Assembly (NCBI GenBank): GCA_002471275.1
Contig: DKPQ01000017.1
Coordinates: 496,001-560,000 of the forward strand
Direction of reading: 5' to 3'
Length of the DNA stretch: 64,000 nucleotides
Source of the DNA: Flammeovirgaceae bacterium UBA7330
GTDB lineage: Bacteria; Bacteroidota; Bacteroidia; Cytophagales; Cyclobacteriaceae
The notes under the pieces are model-generated. The model searched no databases. It saw only the letters and a list, made by a program, of their open reading frames with translations, and was not told the origin of the DNA. Made by a program: the position numbers and the translations under genes. Shown here in pieces: positions 37,601 to 44,408 of the stretch. The stretch's first letter is position 1. Every line of letters starts with the position of its first letter.

Positions 37601-37621
37601 TGAGTGACAGTTGAAGAACAA
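34613..37621 (-). CDS. DnaE2/ImuC-like error-prone DNA polymerase III alpha subunit
   Basis: A C-family DNA polymerase of 1002 residues, shorter than replicative DnaE (about 1160-1200). The palm aspartates Asp360 and Asp362 lie in PDFDMDF, and GRGSGANSLIAYCLDIT at 318-334 is diagnostic. A helix-hairpin-helix region and a C-terminal OB fold (VEMVGYLVTTKDTSTKDGKR) are present. The N-terminal PHP domain is degenerate: the usual HxH motif reads NCH at 4-6, so a metal-dependent proofreading site is doubtful. Small size, a broken PHP site and nearby dinB and S24 repressor genes support a damage-tolerance polymerase. TACTAAA boxes flank its putative promoter. Confidence 0.88.
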   Translation of the reverse strand: MFFNCHSYFSFQYGVLSIQELFNEAKRNGIHKLILTDINNTSGYIELLRICREQRKEWELDIGVGIEFRENNKLLYIGLALNNHGFEELNRYLSFHKRTSKLLPKRAPEFEQAYIVYPIHSIPERLRENEWIGIRQQELNKIVLSPYRKFIHKMVAWQPVTFHPDTKGSSASTRSFNIHRLLRSIGENTLLSKLPAELQAQPSEVMLSERDFRMIFKNFPDLIRNANMLVEDCTLTLKLGTDKNKKYFTTSQAQDHEILLSKAREGYLQKYGDRINAITDERFEREIDIIRKKNFETYYLISYDIVRHAKEMGFSYVGRGSGANSLIAYCLDITNTDPIELDLYFERFLNPERTSPPDFDMDFSWKDRDQIYEYIFQKYDSNHVALLGTHTTYQRRSNIRELGKVFGLPKEEIDKIVAYPYPDQYKNDRITQLIFQYAELIKGMPNHLSIHAGGVLITEKPIYQYTALDLPPKGYPVVHFEMHNAEDIGIYKFDILSQRGLGHIKDTIELVEKNQGIKENIDRFHDFKKDVEIKKLLAKGNCMGCFYVESPAMRMLLGKLECDDYLTLVAASSIIRPGVARSGMMRAYIERHHLRKAGKSYESIHPQMDELMDDTYGVMVYQEDVIKVAHHFGGLTLTEADVLRRGMSGKYRSRAEFQRVRDQFFINCQQRGYPQHVTDRVWYEIESFAGYSFSKGHSASYAVESYQSLYLKAHYPLEFMVGVINNFGGFYKTEFYFHEARMWGAEIQAPCINHSDYFTNIYGKRIYIGFIHLKDLETKIAQHIAPERIRNGPYLSMDNFIRRVPVGLEQIRILIRVGAFRFTGKSKKELLWKAQLYFGQKSNKQYLPDLFNEEPENYQLPHLQHHLFEDSYDEIELLGFPLCDPFRLLQSQDLGNTFSEELMKKLHQKVEMVGYLVTTKDTSTKDGKRMHFGTFYDQKGKVFDTVNFPPVAKRFPFRGRGFYRLTGKVVEDFGYPMIEVDWMDKLPMKDKYAQEPITLKLN

Positions 37622-37631
37622 TGGTGGTTTA

Positions 37632-37672
37632 TTTAGTATTCAAAAATACCAATAATATTAGTATTATACTAA
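37632..37672 (-). promoter_or_regulatory. Putative operator and promoter of the DnaE2-like operon
   Basis: A perfect 15-base palindrome TTAGTATTATACTAA lies at 37658-37672. A second TTTAGTA half-site is at 37632-37638. Between them, on the minus strand, TATTTTTG (37641-37648) fits the -7 element TAnnTTTG. Sites on both sides of the -7 box are placed as a repressor would be. The TACTAAA core recurs before the repressor operon at 44069. Confidence 0.5.
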
Positions 37673-37776
37673 ACAAAGTAGTAATAAGGAATACTTTTTA
37701 GAAGATGTGTTAGGTCTGGTCATTCTGAAAAATGCTTAACTTACATCAACCTTTAACCCATACCCTTTCAAAAAAG

Positions 37777-39276
37777 ATGAAACCCCACCATTACCTGGTA
37801 GTTGCATTCCTTGCAGCCACACAATTCCTCTCAGCTCAAACCATTCGTACCGGACTATTTGACAATACCCTGGATGTTGGGAATCCGGCGATTCCGGGAG
37901 AAACTGTCTACAATGCCACTTCTCAAACCTATTCACTTACCGGAGGTGGGCTAAACATGTGGTTTGACAAAGATGAGTTTCAGTATGCCTATAAGAAGCT
38001 ACAGGGTGATTTTATCCTGCGGGCTGATGTAGCGTTTGTTGGAGAAGGTATAGACCCACACAGGAAGATTGGGTGGACCATACGGCCGTCACTTTCAGGA
38101 AATGGAGAGCATGTGAGTGCGGTGCTGCATGGAGATGGCTTGACATCACTTCAATATAGGGAAAGGGATGGAGGCGAAACCATGTCGATAGATTCCGTGG
38201 GGAGTCACGCAGAAGTGATCCAATTGGAGCGAAGGGGTAATCTCTATGTGATGTCAATGGCTAAGAAGGGTAATCCACTCAGGGTTTTGCATCAGATAGA
38301 GTTGAGCTTACCGGATGATGTTTATGCGGGATTATTCATTTGCTCTCATAACCCGGAGGTAAAAGAAACAGCGATATTTTCTAATGTCAGGATTGTCAAG
38401 CCGGCCTCTGCTGAACTAACACCATATAGGGAATACATTGGGAGTAATCTGGAGGTGATGGATGTGGAAACCGGGCATCGAAAGATTATTTACCAGGTGA
38501 AAAATTCCATTCAGGCACCCAACTGGACATTGGATGGACAGGCCTTGATCTATAACAGTGAGGGAAACTTATACCGGTTTGGTCTGGGTTCAGGTCAGCC
38601 GGAAAAGATCAATCTGGGACCGGTGAAAGGCAATAACAATGATCATGTGCTTTCCTTTGATGGAAAAGTTTTGGGTATCAGTGCGAATCAGCCGTCCGGT
38701 GGAGGCTCGGTAATCTATTATTCCCCGGCTGAGGGGAGTGACAATCCGATACAGGTCACCCTGGAAAGTCCGTCATATCTACATGGATGGTCTCCGGACG
38801 GAAAAGAGGTCATTTATACTGCACGCAGAAATGATGTGTACAACCTGTACAAAAAGAACATAGTGGGAGGGAAGGAGGTCAAACTGACTGATACTCCCGG
38901 ATTGGATGATGGCTCTGAGTTCTCACCGGATGGAAAATATATTTATTTCAACTCCAACCGGACAGGGACTATGCAATTGTGGAGGATGAAGCCCAATGGT
39001 AAAAATCCTGAACAGCTGACTTTTGATGAATTCAATGACTGGTTTCCACATGTATCTCCGGATGGTAGCAAGATTGTTTTTCTATCTTATTTACCCGAAG
39101 TTCCATCTGGTGATCATCCCTTCTACAAGCAGGTGTATCTCAGGATGATGGATATTAATGGAGGGAAACCTAAGGTGATCGCTTACCTCTATGGGGGTCA
39201 GGGATCAATAAACGTTCCTTCCTGGTCACCGGATAGTAAAAAGGTAGCGTTTATAAGTAACTCAGTGATTGATTAA
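37777..39276 (+). CDS. TolB-like WD40/PD40 beta-propeller secreted protein
   Basis: A 499-residue exported protein. The ATG at 37777 (MKPHHYLVVAFLAATQFLSAQ) gives a clean signal peptide; an ATG at 37732 is in frame but adds a polar prefix. Residues about 20-205 form a beta-sandwich resembling DUF1349/laminin-G-like domains. The C-terminal half is a PD40 propeller with repeats such as APNWTLDGQALIYNSEG, GWSPDGKEVIYTARRN and EFSPDGKYIYFNSNRTG, as in TolB and oligopeptidase propellers. No peptidase domain follows. A carbohydrate- or protein-binding surface role is inferred. Confidence 0.87.
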   Translation: MKPHHYLVVAFLAATQFLSAQTIRTGLFDNTLDVGNPAIPGETVYNATSQTYSLTGGGLNMWFDKDEFQYAYKKLQGDFILRADVAFVGEGIDPHRKIGWTIRPSLSGNGEHVSAVLHGDGLTSLQYRERDGGETMSIDSVGSHAEVIQLERRGNLYVMSMAKKGNPLRVLHQIELSLPDDVYAGLFICSHNPEVKETAIFSNVRIVKPASAELTPYREYIGSNLEVMDVETGHRKIIYQVKNSIQAPNWTLDGQALIYNSEGNLYRFGLGSGQPEKINLGPVKGNNNDHVLSFDGKVLGISANQPSGGGSVIYYSPAEGSDNPIQVTLESPSYLHGWSPDGKEVIYTARRNDVYNLYKKNIVGGKEVKLTDTPGLDDGSEFSPDGKYIYFNSNRTGTMQLWRMKPNGKNPEQLTFDEFNDWFPHVSPDGSKIVFLSYLPEVPSGDHPFYKQVYLRMMDINGGKPKVIAYLYGGQGSINVPSWSPDSKKVAFISNSVID

Positions 39277-39359
39277 AAAAAATAATTTTCTTATTCCTGA
39301 ACACTACAGGAAATAAACGGTTTTCATTAATATTGAATTAACCAAATAAACAAGTAACC

Positions 39360-39776
39360 ATGCTAAAAGCAACAAGAAAAGCCACTGCCCAATGGTTAGG
39401 CTCAGGAAAAGAAGGAAAAGGAACCCTTTCAACCCCTAGCGGAGGGCTTGATAAAACTAAATATAGTGCCGGTTCAAGATTTGCAGATGAAAAAGGCACC
39501 AACCCGGAAGAGTTGATCGGAGCGGCGCATGCCGGATGTTTCTCCATGAAACTGGCCTTTGTATTTCAGGAAGCAGGGATCACTCCGGAAAGTATCGATA
39601 CAGAGGCCAAAGTGATTTTTGAAGATGGAATCAAAGAGATTGTATTGACAACAAAAGTGAAAGCTCCGGGAGTGGATCAGGCTAAGTTTATGGAGATGGC
39701 GAACAATGCGAAAGAGAATTGTCCCGTTTCACAGGTTTTGAAGGCAAAGATTTCTTTGGATGCCAGTTTAGTTTGA
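39360..39776 (+). CDS. osmC: OsmC-family peroxiredoxin
   Basis: A 138-residue hydroperoxide reductase. The two redox cysteines are in GAAHAGCFSMKL (about residue 60) and KENCPVSQVL (about residue 121), the spacing and context of the OsmC subfamily. The family N-terminus KATAQWLGSGKEGKGTLSTPSG is typical. It is a single gene, and reduction of organic hydroperoxides during osmotic or oxidative stress is the known family role. Confidence 0.94.
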   Translation: MLKATRKATAQWLGSGKEGKGTLSTPSGGLDKTKYSAGSRFADEKGTNPEELIGAAHAGCFSMKLAFVFQEAGITPESIDTEAKVIFEDGIKEIVLTTKVKAPGVDQAKFMEMANNAKENCPVSQVLKAKISLDASLV

Positions 39777-39886
39777 TATTTCACGCATGGCTCCAGAGGG
39801 AGGATAGATATGTCTACAGGCACATGGCCAAAGGGGGCTGTGTGTTTCTATTCGTCCTGGAGTACGCATGCAGCCAATAGTATTGA

Positions 39887-40114
39887 CTACGATCGTTGGA
39901 TTTTATTTTCCAGGTTTTTGATTCTCGTTTCATGATCGGAATAGGTCTCTGCTGTAAAAGCCATAAAGTCAGTAATGTCTTCTTTAAAGTCTTTAAAGCC
40001 ATCACTTAAACCCTTCACTCCGTCATTCAAATAAGCAATCTTAGCTTCCAAGTAAATTAGACTTGAAAGACTTCTTTTAATCAGCTCATCAAATTTCTTA
40101 CCTGGATAAACCAT
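39887..40114 (-). CDS. Small helical/coiled-coil protein, function unknown
   Basis: A 75-residue, highly charged, mostly helical protein (LEAKIAYLNDGVKGLSDGFK, SDHETRIKNLENKI). No family is recognised. It overlaps the 3' end of the next small coiled-coil gene upstream by 17 bases in another frame, which suggests coupled translation or one split ancestral gene. Confidence 0.5.
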   Translation of the reverse strand: MVYPGKKFDELIKRSLSSLIYLEAKIAYLNDGVKGLSDGFKDFKEDITDFMAFTAETYSDHETRIKNLENKIQRS

Positions 40115-40301
40115 TGATATCCATGAGTTTATCTAAGTCTTCAATTTTCTCATAAATTAGGTCCAGCTCACTCTCCTGAATTTCTTTCAATTCTTCAAAA
40201 GCCTGATCTATCAACTTCGTGTGATCCCTCAGGTACTTCATTTTAGCCTCTGTGACCAATCTGAGTTGTTCGACTTTCTTATTTAATTCTTCAATGGTCA
40301 T
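40098..40301 (-). CDS. Small coiled-coil protein, function unknown
   Basis: A 67-residue protein, almost entirely coiled coil (MTIEELNKKVEQLRLVTEAK, then DLIYEKIEDLDKLMDI). No family is recognised. It is the upstream member of an overlapping pair of small coiled-coil genes. The N-terminus resembles that of the 76-residue protein beside the DnaE2-like gene (MDIKQLNEELRKLEQQ) only in heptad composition. Confidence 0.5.
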   Translation of the reverse strand: MTIEELNKKVEQLRLVTEAKMKYLRDHTKLIDQAFEELKEIQESELDLIYEKIEDLDKLMDINGLSR

Positions 40302-40441
40302 AATTTTTCATCAGCGGATATATCAAATATACGAAGTTATTACCCTTTTGGGTATTCGATTCATATTCTAAGAACTAAAAATGGTAGCAGATTTGACCTT
40401 ACCGCGTCCTGTTAATCATGTCAATTTAGCGTTCGATTACC

Positions 40442-41587
40442 TTAGTTCCTATTCCAGTAGACCTTCAGGTTTTTGGTTGCTCGTCCTGCAGCAATGATGT
40501 CTTTTTTACCGTCTCCATCCAGGTCGGCAATGATCAGGTCCTCAGTGGCCATGCCATTCTCGTCAACCCAATGATCTTTCCAATTCTTTCCCTGATTATC
40601 CTGTGGGATAAATATTTTAACTCCCACTTTTCCTTCATCATTGGCTTCTCTCCACCCCACCACAATCTGGTCATTTCCAAGACCTAATAGATCACCAGTG
40701 GCGATAGCGTGACCCTGCTTGAGATTAGATGTCAACACATTTCTTTTCATACTAGCCCTGTTGTAAAAAATCAGTTCGTTACCATGCATGGGTTGTATTC
40801 CCACGAAAAACTTTTCATCACCCAACTGTCCATCTCTTATTTCCCCAAAGGGGTCTCCTTTAATCGCCCAATCGCCCTTGGAAGGAGAGGCCCATTTATT
40901 ACCATCATAGTAGAATAGTTTGAGGCCTTCCTTGCCGCCCAGGTAAATCCATTCTTCTCCCTCATCAACCACTATATCAAAATTGTGTGTGAGGTGCATC
41001 GATTCGTCAATGGTCTGCAGCTTCCAGGGCTGAGAGGGATCCGATGGCATCTCATATGCCATTACTTTTACGCCTTCGCCTTCACCACCCTTATTTCCTC
41101 GTCCGTGCAGGGGCACGACTACCAAATGATACTTATCTCCAGCTTTTACCCATTTCATCCGATGGGTAGTCGGTTCATGGTGAAGTTGTATGGGCTGCCA
41201 TAGTTTAGTCGGATCTTTTGGCCTGACCAGGTAAAATACTGCTCCGGACTTTTCTGAATCGGTAGTTTCTCCGGGGTTCCATTGAGCACCTACCGCCACT
41301 TCAACTTGTCCGTCACCATTGATATCTCTTGCTGCAATACAGACATTGTCTGACTCGGTGATATTATCCACCATCACGAATCGTTTCCAGTCACCATTGC
41401 GGTACCAGACGAATTGTTTCTTGTCAGCAAGGAGAATATCGGGCTTCTTGTCTCCATCTACATCACCAATGGCCAGGCCGTAGCCGATGCTTACATTGTT
41501 GTCTATCGTTTGGGCTTCAAATTTCGGATCTGCAGAGAAGAGTATGGTAATGATCCAGAGTAGGTTGAGTAGGGGAAAATGCATCAT
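40442..41587 (-). CDS. Secreted FG-GAP/VCBS repeat protein
   Basis: A 381-residue exported protein with a signal peptide (about 1-25). A beta-propeller of FG-GAP/VCBS repeats follows, each with a calcium-binding-like loop: GDVDGDKKPDILLADKK, RDINGDGQVEVAVGAQW and DLDGDGKKDIIAAGRATK near the C-terminus. Such proteins are common extracellular or periplasmic propellers in Bacteroidota; no enzymatic module is attached. It stands alone on the minus strand. Confidence 0.88.
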   Translation of the reverse strand: MMHFPLLNLLWIITILFSADPKFEAQTIDNNVSIGYGLAIGDVDGDKKPDILLADKKQFVWYRNGDWKRFVMVDNITESDNVCIAARDINGDGQVEVAVGAQWNPGETTDSEKSGAVFYLVRPKDPTKLWQPIQLHHEPTTHRMKWVKAGDKYHLVVVPLHGRGNKGGEGEGVKVMAYEMPSDPSQPWKLQTIDESMHLTHNFDIVVDEGEEWIYLGGKEGLKLFYYDGNKWASPSKGDWAIKGDPFGEIRDGQLGDEKFFVGIQPMHGNELIFYNRASMKRNVLTSNLKQGHAIATGDLLGLGNDQIVVGWREANDEGKVGVKIFIPQDNQGKNWKDHWVDENGMATEDLIIADLDGDGKKDIIAAGRATKNLKVYWNRN

Positions 41588-41688
41588 GGGACTGGGTTTT
41601 AATTGAGTGTTTGAAAGTTAATGAAATTACACTTTCACTCAAGGAGCTTTGTTAAAATAGATCCAACAAGGTTTTCTCTCTGCCAGTG

Positions 41689-42051
41689 CTACTGTAATAT
41701 AATATCGCCATCAATATTTAGCTTTCTATGTAATTTCCTGGCAATTTCCATGGTAATATCACGCTTGCCGCCAAGGTATTCGCTGATCCTGCTCTTAGGA
41801 ACACCCAGTTTTTCGGCCAGGTCAGATTGTTTCAACCCCATTTCGTACATTCTCAGTTTAATGACATCCAATAAAGAAGGTGTTTGAATTTTATAGTGCT
41901 TGTCTTCGTAACTCGCAACTAACTCAGATAACCTGTCTAGCATGACAAATTCTGGGTTATCATAGCTGTGATTGTCCCCAACTTTGACCAAAAGCTCCTC
42001 TATTTTTATGAGTGCCTCTTCATATTGTTGTTTGGTTTTTACTTCTTTCAT
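41689..42051 (-). CDS. higA: HigA-type antitoxin, XRE helix-turn-helix
   Basis: A 120-residue DNA-binding antitoxin of a type II HigBA system. The C-terminal helix-turn-helix (LLDVIKLRMYEMGLKQSDLA, then EKLGVPKSRISEYLGGKRDI) is complete. The N-terminal half is the longer helical region typical of HigA antitoxins encoded after their toxin. The ATG lies 2 bases after the stop of the toxin remnant. The antitoxin looks intact although the toxin is internally deleted, so it may persist as a plain repressor. Confidence 0.88.
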   Translation of the reverse strand: MKEVKTKQQYEEALIKIEELLVKVGDNHSYDNPEFVMLDRLSELVASYEDKHYKIQTPSLLDVIKLRMYEMGLKQSDLAEKLGVPKSRISEYLGGKRDITMEIARKLHRKLNIDGDIILQ

Positions 42052-42053
42052 CG

Positions 42054-42224
42054 CTAAATATTTTTAACATCTATTTTGTCGTACTCCGCATGCGTCCCGA
42101 TCCATCGGATATATAGCTTATGAGAAACATAGATTACAATAGCAATCAGCCGATAATCATTACCTTTTATATTTATCTTCTTAGTATGATAATCAACAAT
42201 TTTTTTCTTGCTTACTACTCTCAT
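42054..42224 (-). pseudogene. higB: HigB toxin with internal deletion
   Basis: A 56-codon frame that keeps both ends of a HigB mRNA interferase but lacks the middle. It begins MRVVSKKKIVDYHTK, like full-length HigB N-termini. After residue 15-16 it jumps to KINIKGNDYRLIAIV and ends YIRWIGTHAEYDKIDVKNI, the family's conserved C-terminus. Full HigB proteins have about 95-105 residues, so about 40 codons (the helical middle with the usual W/F and RVVFN strand) are missing in frame. Loss of toxicity is likely but inferred. It precedes higA by 2 bases. Confidence 0.75.
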
Positions 42225-42279
42225 CTGCAAAGTGAGTTACATATTTTGTAATTAATGTATAATATATGTATCTATTCTC

Positions 42280-43536
42280 TCACTTCCCCGAAAACATATT
42301 GTTATCCATCATGATCCTTTTATCCATGCCCAGGGAGGCTGCCCGGGTGACTTTGTCTACGCCGTGCTTTTTCTTGATGGTGTCCAGCGCCTGGAATAGC
42401 CGGATGCTTTCTTCGGTGTCTTCAAACAGATTGATCTGGTAGTTGCCGTGCACCAGGTGGCTGAGCCGGACACCCACCAGCCGGAGGAGCATCCTGCGGG
42501 TATAGAGCTTGTCGAACAGGTCGAAGACTTCTTTGATGATGACCGGGTCGGAGGAGGTATAGGGGATGTGTCGCTGCTTGGTCTCCGTGTCGAAGTTGGC
42601 GTACCGGATCTTTACCGTGACGCAAGAGGTGAGCTTTTGCTCTTTTCGCAGCTTATGACATAGTTTTTCTACCATGGTCAGCAGCAAGACCTTCATTTTC
42701 TTCACATCGATGGAGTCCTGACCGAAGGTACACTCTGTAGAAATGGATTTTTGTTCGCTGTAAGGCTCCACCGGGGAATGGTCGATGGCATTGGCTTTGT
42801 GCCAGAGTGCTCGCCCGTTGATGCCGAATGCTTTTTCGAGCATCTTCACCGGCATGTCTCTCAGGGTATGGACATGTGTGATTCCCATGTCTACGAGGAA
42901 CCGGGTGGTTTTTTCTCCCACCATAGGGATTTTGCTTACATGGAGCGGGGCCAGGAAGTTTCGTTCATTGCCAGGCTTCACCCATTTTTGGCCATTGGGC
43001 TTGTATTCTCCGGTAGCTACTTTCGAGACGAGCTTATTGATGGATAGTCCCATCGAGATGGGGAGTCCTGTATTTTTGATGATCTTTTGTCGGAGCTCGA
43101 CAGACCACTGGAAGGTGTTGAAGAATCGGTCCATGCCACTGACGTCCACATAAAATTCGTCGATGGAGGATTTTTCGAATAAAGGAGCATCGTCCCGGAT
43201 GATGTCTGTGACCAACCGGGACTGGTAGCTATAGGCTTCCATGTCGCCGGAGATCACCTTGGCATCCGGGCATAGCCGAAGGGCCATCCGGGTGGGCATG
43301 GCAGAGTGGACGCCAAATTTTCGGGCTTCGTAGCTGCAGGAAGCAACGACCCCACGTCCGCCACTGCCTCCAATGATCAGTGGAATCCCCTTGAGACGTT
43401 CATCTCTCAGGCACTCCACTGATACAAAGAAGGCATCCAGGTCCAGGTGGATGATGGCTCGGTTTATAGGTTTCGATAGCATTGAGCTGTCGAAAAACAG
43501 ACCTGGGGGGTGGTTTATATTTGTAGAATACAGCAT
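42280..43536 (-). CDS. dinB: DNA polymerase IV (Y-family)
   Basis: Translesion polymerase. The catalytic DLDAFF is at residues 32-37 and SSIDEFYVD follows near residue 122; the little-finger domain and the clamp-binding-like QINLFED near the C-terminus are present. The 418-residue frame starts at 43536, but Met19 (43482, MLSKPINRAIIHLDLDAFF) is an equally good or better start given family alignment. Nearby genes are a DnaE2-like polymerase and an S24/LexA-like repressor, so damage induction is plausible. No TACTAAA box is directly upstream; a four-helix-bundle gene with repeats lies between dinB and those boxes. Confidence 0.95.
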   Translation of the reverse strand: MLYSTNINHPPGLFFDSSMLSKPINRAIIHLDLDAFFVSVECLRDERLKGIPLIIGGSGGRGVVASCSYEARKFGVHSAMPTRMALRLCPDAKVISGDMEAYSYQSRLVTDIIRDDAPLFEKSSIDEFYVDVSGMDRFFNTFQWSVELRQKIIKNTGLPISMGLSINKLVSKVATGEYKPNGQKWVKPGNERNFLAPLHVSKIPMVGEKTTRFLVDMGITHVHTLRDMPVKMLEKAFGINGRALWHKANAIDHSPVEPYSEQKSISTECTFGQDSIDVKKMKVLLLTMVEKLCHKLRKEQKLTSCVTVKIRYANFDTETKQRHIPYTSSDPVIIKEVFDLFDKLYTRRMLLRLVGVRLSHLVHGNYQINLFEDTEESIRLFQALDTIKKKHGVDKVTRAASLGMDKRIMMDNNMFSGK

Positions 43537-43568
43537 ACAGGAGACAGTAGTAGATAGAAATCAGAATA

Positions 43569-43589
43569 CAGAAATCAGAAGTCAGGAGC
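43569..43589 (+). repeat. Left inverted repeat of the four-helix-bundle unit
   Basis: The 21 bases here are an inverted copy of 43953-43973 with 19 of 21 matches. The motif contains a short tandem unit, AGAAATCAGAA. It encodes the extreme C-terminus (KAPDF) and stop of the four-helix-bundle gene. Confidence 0.6.
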
Positions 43590-43991
43590 TTTTGAAATAG
43601 CATTCCTCTTAATCGATTTTATGTATCCATCTAAAAGCTTGCTGACTTCCTCGGAAAGATCCACTAGTTTATCAGAAATCGGATAGGATAGATCATTACT
43701 TAAAATCAGATAGTATTTACATTCTTCAAGTGATCCTTGAGAGAAATTGTAGAACCTGACTTTATCCATCTTCCCATTTTTCCTAAATCCTTCTGAAATA
43801 TTGGCTGCAATTGAAACCGCTGCTCTTCTGAATTGGCTGGTTAATCCGAATAACTCTTCTTTTGGGAAGTCTTTAGTAATCTTATATACCTCTAAGACGA
43901 ACTGATGCGCCTTTTGCCAAACGATCAAATCTTGAAAGGACTTGCCTGGAGCCCTCCTGATTTCTGATTTCTGATTCCTGACTTCTTCCAT
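43575..43991 (-). CDS. Four-helix-bundle protein (23S rRNA intervening-sequence/S23 family)
   Basis: A 138-residue protein of the TIGR02436 family, first seen in 23S rRNA intervening sequences and related to the Avd accessory protein of diversity-generating retroelements. The core FQDLIVWQKAHQFVLEVYKI, then LTSQFRRAAVSIAANISEG and GSLEECKYYLILSNDL, matches well. The N-terminal 17 residues (NQKSEIRRAP) are encoded by a short tandem repeat and are probably not part of the fold; the true start may be internal. Inverted repeats lie at both ends of the gene, suggesting a movable unit inserted beside dinB. The family function is not known. Confidence 0.9.
   Translation of the reverse strand: MEEVRNQKSEIRRAPGKSFQDLIVWQKAHQFVLEVYKITKDFPKEELFGLTSQFRRAAVSIAANISEGFRKNGKMDKVRFYNFSQGSLEECKYYLILSNDLSYPISDKLVDLSEEVSKLLDGYIKSIKRNAISKAPDF
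43953..43973 (+). repeat. Right inverted repeat of the four-helix-bundle unit
   Basis: Inverted copy of 43569-43589 (19 of 21 matches), within a TTTCTGATTTCTGATTCCTG tandem run. It lies in the 5' coding end of the four-helix-bundle gene and encodes its repeat-like N-terminus. Confidence 0.6.
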
Positions 43992-44007
43992 ATTCCTGCT
44001 AAATAAA

Positions 44008-44055
44008 TTAGTATATTCTTGCTTTTTACTAAAAATGTGATCAAATTTACTAAAT
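44008..44055 (+). promoter_or_regulatory. Putative operator of the S24 repressor operon
   Basis: TTAGTAT at 44008-44014 overlaps a -7-like TATTCTTG (44014-44021). Two palindromes follow: TTTTTACTAAAAA (44023-44035, centre 44029) and ATTTACTAAAT (44045-44055, centre 44050). Their centres are 21 bases apart, two helical turns. The TACTAAA core is shared with 37632-37672 before the DnaE2-like operon, as expected for one repressor controlling both and itself. Confidence 0.5.
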
Positions 44056-44068
44056 AAAATAGAATGAT

Positions 44069-44395
44069 ATGCAGGAAATTGCTAATAATTTTAGGATAAA
44101 AGACCTGATCACAATCGATGCTGATGTTGCATTTGAGGATGATTATAAACTGAAGATCAATTCGAAGAAACTGAAGTCAGGGAAGTGCCAGGTGAAGTTC
44201 TCCGCGATCGTTCGGGAGCGAAAGGACCTGTATGGTTATGTGTTGGTAGATGCTGAGCAAACCCTGAAGGATGTTGTTGTAAGTATCAAAGAAAAGCTTC
44301 ATACGATACACCAGACCAGGGATTTTCATAATTTGCATCTATATTCTATTGGTAAGACTGGTCACAAAGACATGAATTTTCTGATATTTGACTAA
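44069..44395 (+). CDS. Hypothetical protein encoded with the S24 repressor
   Basis: A 108-residue soluble protein with no family I recognise. It has alternating strands (KCQVKFSAIVRERKDLYGYVLV) and a helix (TLKDVVVSIKEKL), giving a small alpha/beta look, and no signal or membrane segment. It begins 14 bases beyond the palindromic boxes, and its stop is 13 bases before the repressor gene. It is therefore probably co-regulated with the repressor. Confidence 0.65.
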   Translation: MQEIANNFRIKDLITIDADVAFEDDYKLKINSKKLKSGKCQVKFSAIVRERKDLYGYVLVDAEQTLKDVVVSIKEKLHTIHQTRDFHNLHLYSIGKTGHKDMNFLIFD

Positions 44396-44408
44396 ATAAG
44401 CAATTGAG

